DNA from: Clostridia bacterium | GTDB lineage: Bacteria > Bacillota > Clostridia > Oscillospirales > Acutalibacteraceae | Assembly (NCBI GenBank): GCA_017410195.1 | Contig: JAFQRF010000061.1 | Location: 1-34,081 of the forward strand | Direction of reading: 5' to 3' | DNA: 34,081 nt | Shown here: in pieces, positions 1-6,949 of the stretch | How positions within the stretch are numbered: the first letter of the stretch is position 1 | Layout: each line of letters begins with the position of its first letter | Position numbers and translations under genes: made by a program | Notes under the pieces: model-generated | Databases searched by the model: none | What the model saw: the letters and a program-made list of their open reading frames with translations, nothing else | Told to the model about the DNA's origin: nothing

Positions 1-118
1 AGCCCTGGGGAACGGGGAGACCGATCTTTGTCATTTCTGCAAGGTTTGCGCCTTTGCCGCCGAGGGTGTTACGCATTGTTGCGTCGCCTTCGGAGAACAA
101 ATAAACATACTTGTACAT
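1..118 (-). CDS. ppdK: Pyruvate, phosphate dikinase, N-terminal fragment
   Basis: Only the first 39 codons lie in the window; the rest runs off the left edge. The translation starts [20 protein letters not shown] and continues with [20 protein letters not shown], the glycine-rich N-terminal nucleotide-binding signature of PPDK/PEP-synthase enzymes; the MYKYVYLF start is typical of clostridial PPDK. The enzyme interconverts pyruvate + ATP + Pi and PEP + AMP + PPi in the cytoplasm, and in anaerobes works in PPi-linked glycolysis or anaplerosis. The ATG at 118 is preceded on the minus strand by GGAGGTAG (about 125-132). Identity rests on the N-terminus only, but that segment is highly diagnostic. 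Confidence 0.9.
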   Translation of the reverse strand, partial: MYKYVYLFSEGDATMRNTLGGKGANLAEMTKIGLPVPQG

Positions 119-194
119 TGGAATCTACCTCCATATAAAATTATAAACATTATTAATGAGTGCAATCCGCCGTTGACGGAATGAACCATTTATG

Positions 195-203
195 ATTATA
201 ACA
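195..203 (-). promoter_or_regulatory. Candidate extended -10 promoter for ppdK
   Basis: On the minus strand the sequence reads TGTTATAAT, an extended -10 (TGn plus a consensus TATAAT), about 75 nt upstream of the ppdK ATG. No good -35 hexamer is present at 16-18 bp, which fits an extended -10 promoter. Supported by sequence match only. Confidence 0.4.
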
Positions 204-370
204 GATACAAAAACAAATTTCCATATATTTTTAAGAAAATATAGTAAATTTTCTTGTTAGATTTTTAGTAACTATTTACATATCGGGCATATTTATGCGG
301 GCGCTGTTGAAAAGATATACGGAAATGATGTATAATCAATTCGGAATTATGTTGCTTTGCAAAAGCTGAA

Positions 371-417
371 TTCTCTCCCTCAGGGTCTATGACCCAGCTC
401 CCTCGTCAGAGGGAGCC
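371..417 (-). repeat. Hairpin repeat, copy 1 (minus orientation)
   Basis: Read on the minus strand this copy begins GGCTCCCTCTGACGAGGGAG and ends in AGGGAGAGAA, with an 8-bp perfect stem (GCTCCCTC/GAGGGAGC, loop TGAC) followed by a second small hairpin. It is the inverted partner of the copy at 475-518. The type resembles small non-coding palindromic repeats of gut Clostridia. No coding potential was seen. Confidence 0.75.
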
Positions 418-474
418 ATAACAGATATCTTCTGCTTTAAATTATTTTACTGCATATATCTTGCTTTCCCTTTA

Positions 475-518
475 GGCTCCCTCTGACGAGGGAGCTGTCC
501 GTAGGACTGAAGGAGAGA
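475..518 (+). repeat. Hairpin repeat, copy 2 (plus orientation)
   Basis: Stem GCTCCCTC (476-483) pairs with GAGGGAGC (488-495) around loop TGAC. A second hairpin GTCC-GTA-GGAC (497-507) and an AAGGAGAGA tail follow. It is nearly identical in its first 24 bases to the inverted copy at 371-417, so the pair could also form one long stem across the 57-bp AT-rich spacer. Confidence 0.75.
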
Positions 519-580
519 TATTGATCATTCAGTTTAAATCAATATTTGCACACACATAAAACAATTTTTTTGTTTTTTCC

Positions 581-611
581 TTGACATTTACCTTGGGTAA
601 AATATTAAAAT
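581..611 (+). promoter_or_regulatory. MerR-type promoter with operator dyad in a 19-bp spacer
   Basis: TTGACA (581-586) and TAAAAT (606-611) are separated by 19 bp, longer than the usual 17. The dyad TTTACC-TTG-GGTAAA (587-601) fills the spacer. This is the known architecture of MerR-controlled promoters, in which the dimer untwists an over-long spacer. The next gene downstream encodes a MerR-type regulator, so autoregulation is the simplest reading. Confidence 0.75.
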
Positions 612-634
612 AACCCCGAAAGGAGGTCGGTTTT

Positions 635-1825
635 ATGAAAATGAAAGATGTAATTGAAAAAACGGGACTGACCGACAGAGCGGTAAGGCTTTACATTGAC
701 GAGGGACTTGCCCTGCCCGCCATCGAGGAATCCTACAGCGGAAGAAAAAGCATTGATTTTTCCGAAAGCGATGTTGAACGGCTGAAAAATGTTGCGCTTC
801 TTCGCAAAGCAGGATTTTCGATTGCCGATATAAAAAGCATTGTTGACGATAATTCAACCGCAAAAATTATTGTTGAAAATTTCATTGAGCAGACGGAAAA
901 CAACATCGCTCACGAAACGGAAATCGTTGAAAAGCTCAGAGGAATTTCATTTGACGAAGATGTAACGCTCGAAACAATCTGCAATTCACTTTCGGCAACG
1001 GTTGAAGAAAAAGAAGTGCCAAAAGAGGATTTGAAATCATATTTATGGAATAAAATCGAAAAAAACACTTTCAAAGCATTCGGAATTGCATCGATAACGA
1101 TAACGGGAATTATTTATGCTCTGACCTTCGTTTCCTGGCTTCATGATTACAGACATATTACTTTTACGGACTCATGGTTTTCATGGATGCTGCTTGTCTA
1201 CTCTGGGTGGATAATCATTGATATTTTCGGCATTCTGCTGGTTTTGCTCAACCTTAACAAGTCGCCGAAAAGAAACAAGAAATTCCGCAGAATAATCTCA
1301 GGAACAATCACTGTTCTGATGATCCTTATCGGATACTTCGCTTTTGTTCCGACGCTTTTTTCAGCACTTTCGCCTCCCGTTTACTCAATGACAACCGATG
1401 TCAACGATTATATGGTGTTGGACTATTGGGTAGACGAAAACTACGGTGATGAAATCCGCACCCTCTTCCCTGCCGAAATTCCCGAGGAAGCATTAAAATC
1501 ATCGGATAATCTTTATTCGGATATTCCGTTTACGACAAAATACTATTACAAACATTCTTATAATCTTGACCAATTTGTGGAGATTGTTGCAGAATGGAAA
1601 TTGTCTGTAGATGAATTTGAAAAAGCAAAAAGAGCAGCTCTGTCAGGTATTAAATGCACAGAGGAAAAAGGCAATTGGGTTCTCGTTTATTACCAAGAGG
1701 ACTCTAACTATTATGCAGATAATTGCATTTTTGCATATAACGACGAGCAAAGAAAAGTCAGGTATATTGCAGACATAGCCGTCGGAGACCGTTCTTCACA
1801 GTATTACCTCTCCCTCGACTGGTAA
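635..1825 (+). CDS. Membrane-spanning MerR-family transcriptional regulator
   Basis: The N-terminus (about 1-70) is a MerR winged helix: VIEKTGLTDRAVRLYIDEGL is followed by the RLKNVALLRKAGFSIADIKSI stretch. A helical segment (75-125) may be the dimerisation coiled coil. Three hydrophobic helices follow at about 147-169, 182-207 and 220-244, then a roughly 150-residue polar, tyrosine-rich tail. With the DNA-binding domain inside the cell, three helices place this tail outside, so the protein may be a one-component receptor that binds DNA from the membrane. Most MerR proteins are soluble and far shorter than 396 aa. The start is set by AGGAGG at 621-626, 8 nt before the ATG. The ligand is unknown. 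Confidence 0.8.
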   Translation: MKMKDVIEKTGLTDRAVRLYIDEGLALPAIEESYSGRKSIDFSESDVERLKNVALLRKAGFSIADIKSIVDDNSTAKIIVENFIEQTENNIAHETEIVEKLRGISFDEDVTLETICNSLSATVEEKEVPKEDLKSYLWNKIEKNTFKAFGIASITITGIIYALTFVSWLHDYRHITFTDSWFSWMLLVYSGWIIIDIFGILLVLLNLNKSPKRNKKFRRIISGTITVLMILIGYFAFVPTLFSALSPPVYSMTTDVNDYMVLDYWVDENYGDEIRTLFPAEIPEEALKSSDNLYSDIPFTTKYYYKHSYNLDQFVEIVAEWKLSVDEFEKAKRAALSGIKCTEEKGNWVLVYYQEDSNYYADNCIFAYNDEQRKVRYIADIAVGDRSSQYYLSLDW

Positions 1826-1841
1826 CATCAAGGGTTTTCAC

Positions 1842-1863
1842 GGCGGGATGAGGGCATCCCGCC
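1842..1863. repeat. GC-rich palindromic hairpin downstream of the MerR-type gene
   Basis: GGCGGGATG (1842-1850) and CATCCCGCC (1855-1863) form a perfect 9-bp stem with a 4-nt loop. No T-tract follows, so it is not a canonical terminator. It looks like a REP-type extragenic palindrome and may protect the 3' end of the mRNA. Confidence 0.55.
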
Positions 1864-1901
1864 CTACACAAGGTCTTGAAAAAATCAGACGTATGATATA
1901 T

Positions 1902-1938
1902 AATCGGTGTGGATTAATTCCGCACCGATTTTTATTTC
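1902..1938 (+). terminator. Rho-independent terminator of the MerR-type gene
   Basis: A 12-bp stem (1902-1913 with 1919-1930, one G-T wobble, loop TTAAT) closes with CACCGATT running into TTTATTT. It lies about 75 bp after the stop codon, past the GC-rich palindrome. Confidence 0.75.
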
Positions 1939-1958
1939 AAACGGAAGCTTACTACTTG

Positions 1959-2003
1959 GGCTTCCTCTGATGAGGAAGCTGTCCGTAGGACTGAAGGAGA
2001 GAT
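1959..2003 (+). repeat. Hairpin repeat, copy 3 (plus orientation)
   Basis: The sequence starts GGCTTCCTCTGATGAGGAAG and continues with the GTCCGTAGGAC hairpin and AAGGAGAGAT tail seen at 475-518. Substitutions in the first stem are compensatory (GCTTCCTC pairs with GAGGAAGC), so the hairpin rather than the primary sequence appears conserved. Confidence 0.75.
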
Positions 2004-2043
2004 GATTTTGCGTAAGTTTGTTGAAATTCAATGATTCCTACCA

Positions 2044-2099
2044 TTCTCTCCCTCCGTCTTTTGCTTCGCAAAATCCACCTCCCTCGTCAGAGGGAGGCT
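2044..2099 (-). repeat. Hairpin repeat, copy 4 (minus orientation, long variant)
   Basis: Read on the minus strand it has a GCCTCCCTC-TGAC-GAGGGAGG hairpin, then a longer second hairpin built on TTTTGCGAAGCAAAA, then GGAGGGAGAGAA. It pairs in inverted orientation with copy 3. The same long variant recurs at 6777-6829. Confidence 0.7.
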
Positions 2100-2151
2100 G
2101 AAAATTCGTTGCACCAAAAACATATAATCACAAAAACAACGGTCATGTTTT

Positions 2152-3459
2152 ATGGAAATATTAACTTTATCTCTCTTCTGCCTTGCGCTGATGATATGCA
2201 TTATCCTTGACTTGTCGGTGCTTTACGCACTTGCGGCGGGGCTTATCATTTTCTGCGCTTATGCAAAAATCAAAAAGCATTCTTTCAAGGCAATATTCAA
2301 AATGATTTTTGACGGAATCAAAACATCAAAAAACATTCTGATTGTCTTTCTTATTGTCGGCGTGCTGACCGCCACGTGGCGTGCAAGCGGAACAATTCCG
2401 TTCATCATCTGCTCTGCGGTGAAGCTGATAAATCCAAGCGTTTTCGTGCTGATGACCTTCCTGCTGTGCTGCGGCGTTTCGTTCCTTATGGGAACGTCAT
2501 TCGGCTCAGCGGCAACGATAGGCGTCATCTGTATGACAATGGCTCATTCGATGAATATAAATCCCGTCATCGCAGGCGGCGCAATGCTTTCGGGCGTACT
2601 TTTCGGCGACAGATGCTCCCCCGTTTCAACGAGCGCACTCCTCGTTTCGGAGCTTACAAAAACCGACATTTTCAGAAACATCAGAAATATGTTCCGCACG
2701 GCGGCTATCCCCTTTCTGCTGACCTGCGGTGTGTATCTGATTCTCGGATTTTCCGCAGGTGACGGCGGCGAAGTACCCGATCTTAACGCTCTTTTTTCAA
2801 AAGAATTCAGCCTGCATTGGCTTTCGGTCATCCCTGCTGTTGTGATACTCACGCTCTCGCTTCTGAAAGTAAAAGTTAAATTTGCAATGCTCGCAAGCAT
2901 CGTTTCAGCCGTTATTGTCAGCATTTTTGTTGAGGATACGGAAATTCCGTGGCTTCTGCGCACGATGATTTTCGGCTTTGAGGCGGAAAATGCTGAAATC
3001 AGCCGTATGATTAACGGCGGCGGTCTTGTTTCAATGCTGAATGCGGCGGCGATAGTCTGCCTTTCATCAGCTTATTCGGGCATCTTTGCAGCAACAGGGC
3101 TTCTTCATTCTCTGAAAGAAAAAACCGATGCGCTGAGCAAAAAAATAACGCCTTTCGGCGCAACGATGGTAACATCAATTTTCACTTCGCTCATTTCCTG
3201 CAATCAGACTCTTGCAATCATCCTCGCACATCAGCTTTGCGAGGGCAGCGAAAAGGATGCAGACAAAGCGGCAATCAACCTCGAAAACTCGGCAGTTGTT
3301 ATTTCGCCGCTTGTGCCGTGGTCGATAGCGGGTGCCGTTCCGCTTGCATCGTCGGGCGCACCGACAGCATCGCTTCTTGCGGCGTGCTACTTATATGTTT
3401 TGCCGATATATACGTTCACCGTTTCAATAATCAAAAGCAAAAGGAGAGATTGTAAATGA
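2152..3459 (+). CDS. nhaC: NhaC-family Na+/H+ antiporter
   Basis: This 435-residue protein is almost entirely hydrophobic, with roughly 10-11 membrane helices. It carries the family hallmark GDRCSPVSTS at 152-161 and the glycine/serine-rich FLMGTSFGSAATIG stretch at 111-124. NhaC-family carriers exchange H+ for Na+, and some exchange organic acids such as malate/lactate, across the cytoplasmic membrane; substrate cannot be read from sequence. No clear Shine-Dalgarno precedes the ATG at 2152, which is unusual for this window. The stop overlaps the next start as ATGA (3456-3459), so translation is probably coupled to the DUF4838 gene. Confidence 0.85.
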   Translation: MEILTLSLFCLALMICIILDLSVLYALAAGLIIFCAYAKIKKHSFKAIFKMIFDGIKTSKNILIVFLIVGVLTATWRASGTIPFIICSAVKLINPSVFVLMTFLLCCGVSFLMGTSFGSAATIGVICMTMAHSMNINPVIAGGAMLSGVLFGDRCSPVSTSALLVSELTKTDIFRNIRNMFRTAAIPFLLTCGVYLILGFSAGDGGEVPDLNALFSKEFSLHWLSVIPAVVILTLSLLKVKVKFAMLASIVSAVIVSIFVEDTEIPWLLRTMIFGFEAENAEISRMINGGGLVSMLNAAAIVCLSSAYSGIFAATGLLHSLKEKTDALSKKITPFGATMVTSIFTSLISCNQTLAIILAHQLCEGSEKDADKAAINLENSAVVISPLVPWSIAGAVPLASSGAPTASLLAACYLYVLPIYTFTVSIIKSKRRDCK

Positions 3460-5342
3460 CAACTCTGAAAGCCGTAATCGCTCTTATTCAGGTTATCCTT
3501 GTTGCTGCGGGGCTGATTCCCGTCAGCACCGAAATTAATTACGGCGGCGTGGCTTACGAAGCTCCTGCCGTAACCGCTCCGATGTATATAGTCCGTGACG
3601 GCGAAACGGACTTTTCAATCGTGACGGCGGAAAATGCCGATGAATGCATCCTCACCGCCGTGAGCGAAATGCAGACATACATCGAAAAAATCTGCGGTAC
3701 AAAGCTCCCCCATATCACCGAATCCGAGCTTCCCGAGGGCGGAAAAGCAATAATTATCGGCAATACGGAGCTTGCAAAAGCTCTCACCGACACCGACTGC
3801 TCGAAAATCGGCGAGGACGGTTTTCTGCTTTTCTCCGACGGTAATCATCTTATCATAAACGGTTCAGACAGCAGAGGCACTCTCTACGGTGTATACACCT
3901 TCCTTGAAGATTATCTCGGCGTGCGCTGGTTCACTCCCGAGCTTGAGGTTGTACCCGAAAGCAGCGATATCATTATCGATTCTGCCGTAAACCGCATCAT
4001 TGAACCCTCGTTTTCAATCCGCAGGAATGACACCTCCGGTACAACCGACGCCTACCGTGCAAGAAGAAAAATGAATGTTTCATTCTGGAAAGAAGCTCCC
4101 GAATACGGCGGCGCACTCACCTACGTGCTGTGGGATGTCACTCTCGATAAGCTCGTTCCCGATGCTCTTTTTGCGGAGCATCCCGAATATTTCGCAATGA
4201 ACCCCGACGGTACGCGCACTACAGACCACGTCTGTCTGAGTCATCCCGAGGTTCTTCCGATTGCGGTTGAAAACGCACGGAAAGCCATTCTCGGATGCGA
4301 AAGAGAAACCTCGGACCATATCCACATCGGTCAAAAGGACAATTCCAACTACTGCCATTGCGAAGCCTGCGAAGAACTCTATGAAAAGCACGGCAGCATT
4401 TCCGCTCCGACGGTTATTTTCACCAATAATTTTGCTGATGCACTCGACGATGAATTCCCCGATTTCACGTTCACTTTCTATGCATACGGTGAAACCGACC
4501 GTCCCCCGACAGACAAAAATCTCCGCTGCAACCCGAATGTTGTTCCCGTTCTCTGCGGAATCCACAGAGCATGCCGCAGCCACCCGATAACCGAATGCGG
4601 CGCGCAGGACGGCGACGAAACTTTTGAAAACCTTTACGGCGAAAGAGAGGCAACCGTCGCCCTTGACCACGCCGAATGGGTTAAGCTTGCAGACAAAACT
4701 TACATATACGACTATACGATTAATTTCCTCAACACAGCTCAGTTCTTCTCGAATTTCGAAACGATGCAGTCAACGATGAAATACATGCACGGTATCGGAA
4801 TCACGGGTTATGTTTACAACTGCGGCGACGGTCATTATGCTGCTTTCAACGAGCTGAGAAACTATCTTCTTACAAAGCTTCAATGGGATGTCGACTGCGA
4901 TGTTGAATATCACATGGTTGATTTCCTGAATGCCTTCTACGGCGAGGATGCGGCGCCCTATATTAAAGAAATCATCGACATTCAGACCGCATATCTCAGA
5001 GAAACGGGTCATGCCTTTGACTTTGATTGGCACTATCAGGCAGGATTCATTCCCCTCAACGTCTGCGCAAAGCTCGATATTCTCTGGCAGAAGGCGCTCA
5101 ATGCCGATATAACAGACGAGCAGCGCTTTGAGGTTGAAATTGCAAATCTCAGCTGGGAATACTTCAAATCCAATCTGTTTATAGGAGAATATTTCTTCCT
5201 CAATCCGTTCAGACTCAAGGCAAACGAAGAGCTTTACGACGGCTTTATATCACACGGGCTTGACAGAGTTTCGTCATTTGCAACCATCCCCGAAAAAAGC
5301 GAAATTGATTTCATTAACCGCCCGTACACATGGGGCAAATAA
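3456..5342 (+). CDS. DUF4838-type secreted/anchored glycosidase-like protein
   Basis: The 628-residue product starts with a hydrophobic stretch (about 5-22) that looks like a signal peptide or anchor. A domain at about 40-170 resembles the N-terminal domain found on GH20/GH67-type glycosidases (AAVSEMQTYIEK-like segment, IIIGNTELA, LYGVYTFLEDYLGVRWFTP). A DUF4838-like barrel follows, with the Cys-rich HIHIGQKDNSNYCHCEACEE motif and FTFYAYGETDRPP. Such proteins are presumed carbohydrate-active but no activity is established from sequence. The gene overlaps nhaC by 4 nt and is followed 15 nt later by luxS, so the three are probably cotranscribed; a shared substrate is not obvious. Confidence 0.75.
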   Translation: MTTLKAVIALIQVILVAAGLIPVSTEINYGGVAYEAPAVTAPMYIVRDGETDFSIVTAENADECILTAVSEMQTYIEKICGTKLPHITESELPEGGKAIIIGNTELAKALTDTDCSKIGEDGFLLFSDGNHLIINGSDSRGTLYGVYTFLEDYLGVRWFTPELEVVPESSDIIIDSAVNRIIEPSFSIRRNDTSGTTDAYRARRKMNVSFWKEAPEYGGALTYVLWDVTLDKLVPDALFAEHPEYFAMNPDGTRTTDHVCLSHPEVLPIAVENARKAILGCERETSDHIHIGQKDNSNYCHCEACEELYEKHGSISAPTVIFTNNFADALDDEFPDFTFTFYAYGETDRPPTDKNLRCNPNVVPVLCGIHRACRSHPITECGAQDGDETFENLYGEREATVALDHAEWVKLADKTYIYDYTINFLNTAQFFSNFETMQSTMKYMHGIGITGYVYNCGDGHYAAFNELRNYLLTKLQWDVDCDVEYHMVDFLNAFYGEDAAPYIKEIIDIQTAYLRETGHAFDFDWHYQAGFIPLNVCAKLDILWQKALNADITDEQRFEVEIANLSWEYFKSNLFIGEYFFLNPFRLKANEELYDGFISHGLDRVSSFATIPEKSEIDFINRPYTWGK

Positions 5343-5357
5343 AAAGGAGACATATAA

Positions 5358-5810
5358 ATGAACAGAATCACAAGCTTTACCGTTGACCACGACCTTCTGA
5401 CGGAAGGCATTTACGTTTCACGCATTGACGGCGATATCACAACCTATGACCTGAGAACAAGAGTCCCCAATTCGGGCGATTTTATGGACACGACAACGGC
5501 GCATACCGTTGAGCATATGTTTGCAACATTCGTGAGAAACTCCGAGATAAAGGACGATGTTATTTATTTCGGACCCATGGGCTGCAGAACGGGATTTTAT
5601 CTTCTTGTTCGCAATGCAGATAACGCAAAAATCCTTGAAATAACAAAGAAAATCCTTGCCGATATCATCGCCTATGACGGAGAGGTTTTCGGCAACACCC
5701 GCAAAGAATGCGGCAATTATCTTGACCTTGACCTTGCAAAGGCAAAGGAAGAATGCAGAAGATACCTCAAGGCTCTTGAAGCAGAGCAGACATTTGAATA
5801 TAAGGCATAA
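5358..5810 (+). CDS. luxS: S-ribosylhomocysteine lyase LuxS
   Basis: The enzyme cleaves S-ribosylhomocysteine to homocysteine and DPD, the precursor of AI-2, in the activated methyl cycle. Metal ligands are visible: H49 and H53 in HTVEHMFATFVRN, and C118 in ECGNYLDLDL. The catalytic cysteine is C76 in GPMGCRTGFYLL, with E52 in the HxxEH-type motif. At 150 residues it is full length. It belongs to the branch with DLRTRVPN in place of the proteobacterial DLRFxQPN. AAAGGAG precedes the ATG. It is the last gene of an apparent operon with nhaC and the DUF4838 gene and ends in a strong terminator. No Pfs nucleosidase gene lies nearby. Confidence 0.95.
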   Translation: MNRITSFTVDHDLLTEGIYVSRIDGDITTYDLRTRVPNSGDFMDTTTAHTVEHMFATFVRNSEIKDDVIYFGPMGCRTGFYLLVRNADNAKILEITKKILADIIAYDGEVFGNTRKECGNYLDLDLAKAKEECRRYLKALEAEQTFEYKA

Positions 5811-5859
5811 AAAACGGTCGGATTTCATCAAAGAAATCCGACCTTGATTTTTTATTTTG
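5809..5859. terminator. Bidirectional terminator between luxS and the DUF2238-like gene
   Basis: A perfect 10-bp stem (GGTCGGATTT at 5816-5825 with AAATCCGACC at 5834-5843, 8-nt loop) is followed on the plus strand by TTGATTTTTTATTTT. On the minus strand it is followed by GTTTTTT (from A5809-5814). It serves both convergent genes. Confidence 0.9.
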
Positions 5860-6613
5860 TTGCCTTCTCTGCTTCTTTCTGTTCAAGCTCAAATGCGTTC
5901 TTGCCCTTGTGACGGTAAGGAACGAATTTAATGAAAATATAGGCAAGAAGTGCGCCGACGGAATTGAGAACGATATCCGCCATTGTGTCCATAATGGGCC
6001 ATCTCTCGGGAACGATGGGATCAAAGAGTGTAAGCTCCTTGGGTGTGCCGAGTGCAAGCTCGAGCGACCAATGCTGCGCATCGCCGGGATAGCCGCCCAT
6101 CATGCCTGCAATCTGGTCAAAGCTGAACTCAAACAGCTCCCAGCAGGTTGATGCGAGGAACGAAAATCCGACCGAGGCAAGAAGAATGAGAGTCATGGGT
6201 GCGGTTGATTTTCTTGCTTTGAGAATGGCGCAGACGATTTCATAGCCGAAGAATACGCATGCTCCGCCGCCGACAAAGTGAAGGGCAACGTCCCACCATC
6301 TGAAATCATAGTAGAGATTGAGAAACTTTCCGCCGAACGAGCCGCACCAGATCATAACCATAAGTGCGGACTGGAAGCCCGATGCAACATGACGGAAAAT
6401 GCTCTTTTTGGGGAATGCCATAAAAATCTCCCATGCGAAGGTGCAAAGGAAGTTTGCGCCGACCTGAAGGGGGTCGGTGATATCAAAAGCTTCGCCCTCT
6501 GCGGGAAAAAAGCCTTTGACAAACGCAAAAAGAAGCGTTGCTCTGAGAATCCACCAGAATACGAATCTGTAGGTCGGACAGTTGTCCTTTAATCGCTGAA
6601 TATAATCTTTCAT
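5852..6613 (-). CDS. DUF2238/YjdF-like integral membrane protein
   Basis: With the start at 6613 (CGGAGAAAAAC before ATG) the protein has 253 residues and about six hydrophobic segments. Conserved-looking motifs are WWDVALHFVGGG, CWELFEFSFDQIAGM and DTMADIVLNSVGALLAYIF, the pattern of the DUF2238 membrane family. These proteins have no established function. A longer reading frame reaches to 6763, but the extra 50 codons lie across the promoter at 6660-6688 and look like non-coding sequence. The gene is monocistronic and convergent with luxS. The family call is by motif memory, so moderate. Confidence 0.6.
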   Translation of the reverse strand: MKDYIQRLKDNCPTYRFVFWWILRATLLFAFVKGFFPAEGEAFDITDPLQVGANFLCTFAWEIFMAFPKKSIFRHVASGFQSALMVMIWCGSFGGKFLNLYYDFRWWDVALHFVGGGACVFFGYEIVCAILKARKSTAPMTLILLASVGFSFLASTCWELFEFSFDQIAGMMGGYPGDAQHWSLELALGTPKELTLFDPIVPERWPIMDTMADIVLNSVGALLAYIFIKFVPYRHKGKNAFELEQKEAEKATK

Positions 6614-6659
6614 GTTTTTCTCCGTTCGTGTGTTTATAATTCGGCGTTCAGCCAAGCAA

Positions 6660-6688
6660 AGTATATCAGCAATTCTCGCCCGTGTCAA
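6660..6688 (-). promoter_or_regulatory. Sigma-A-type promoter of the DUF2238-like gene
   Basis: On the minus strand TTGACA (6688-6683) and TATACT (6665-6660) are separated by exactly 17 bp. Transcription would start near 6653, giving a roughly 40-nt leader before the ATG at 6613 and ruling out the longer frame. Confidence 0.8.
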
Positions 6689-6776
6689 CAAAAGTTTGAT
6701 TTTATTGAAATGATGTGATATTATATATAAAATTGCAACACAAATCATTCCACAATACTGCACAGCAATTTATTTC

Positions 6777-6829
6777 AATCCTCCGTCTTTTTGCTTCGCA
6801 AAAATCCACCTCCTTTGCCAAAGGAGGCT
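6777..6829 (-). repeat. Hairpin repeat, copy 5 (minus orientation, long variant)
   Basis: On the minus strand it reads AGCCTCCTTTGGCAAAGGAG, then a TTTTTGCGAAGCAAAAA hairpin, then GACGGAGGATT. The stem CCTCCTTTG/CAAAGGAGG has diverged from copy 4 but is still self-complementary. Confidence 0.7.
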
Positions 6830-6857
6830 AATCTTGACCGAAACTTTCTTTTCAACA

Positions 6858-6901
6858 GGCTCCTTAAAAAAAGCTGTCGAGCATAGCGAGACTGAGGATT
6901 G
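6858..6901 (+). repeat. Hairpin repeat, copy 6 (plus orientation, degenerate)
   Basis: It begins GGCTCCTTAAAAAAAGCTGT and continues CGAGCATAGCGAGACTGAGGATT. It matches the order of the other copies, but the first stem is decayed. It forms the inverted partner of copy 5, 28 bp away. Confidence 0.55.
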
Positions 6902-6915
6902 ATTATAAACCACTC

Positions 6916-6930
6916 ATAGGCAAAGCCTAT
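6916..6930. repeat. Short perfect hairpin in the alaX leader
   Basis: ATAGGC-AAA-GCCTAT forms a 6-bp stem with a 3-nt loop, 6 nt upstream of the AAGGAG ribosome binding site (6937-6942). It could modulate initiation or be incidental. Confidence 0.35.
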
Positions 6931-6949
6931 CATCACAAGGAGAGCAAAA

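Larger units (their letters stand above)
119..634. other. Intergenic region between ppdK and the MerR-type regulator
   Basis: About 516 bp with no credible gene. It holds the ppdK ribosome binding site and candidate promoter, an AT-rich stretch, one inverted pair of hairpin repeats (371-417 and 475-518), and the MerR-type promoter/operator (581-611). Confidence 0.7.
1826..2151. other. Intergenic region between the MerR-type gene and nhaC
   Basis: About 326 bp without a credible gene. It contains a GC-rich palindrome (1842-1863), a terminator (1902-1938), two inverted hairpin repeats (1959-2003 and 2044-2099) and a TATAAT at 2123-2128 that could be the -10 of nhaC, although no convincing -35 is visible. 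Confidence 0.65.
6614..6949. other. Divergent intergenic region upstream of alaX
   Basis: About 336 bp between divergent genes. It contains the minus-strand promoter at 6660-6688, an inverted pair of hairpin repeats (6777-6829 and 6858-6901), and a small hairpin (6916-6930) just before the alaX ribosome binding site. No clear alaX promoter was identified. Confidence 0.65.

Noticed and set aside
1842-1863. GC-rich hairpin as terminator of the MerR-type gene
   Set aside because: No T-tract on either strand; the stem at 1902-1930 followed by TTTATTT fits better.
4080-4670. 196-codon minus-strand frame within the DUF4838 gene
   Set aside because: Shadow of the plus-strand gene; no ribosome binding site or family.
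6614-6763. Upstream extension of the DUF2238-like protein to 6763
   Set aside because: The extension spans a consensus promoter (6660-6688), while the ATG at 6613 has a good ribosome binding site.
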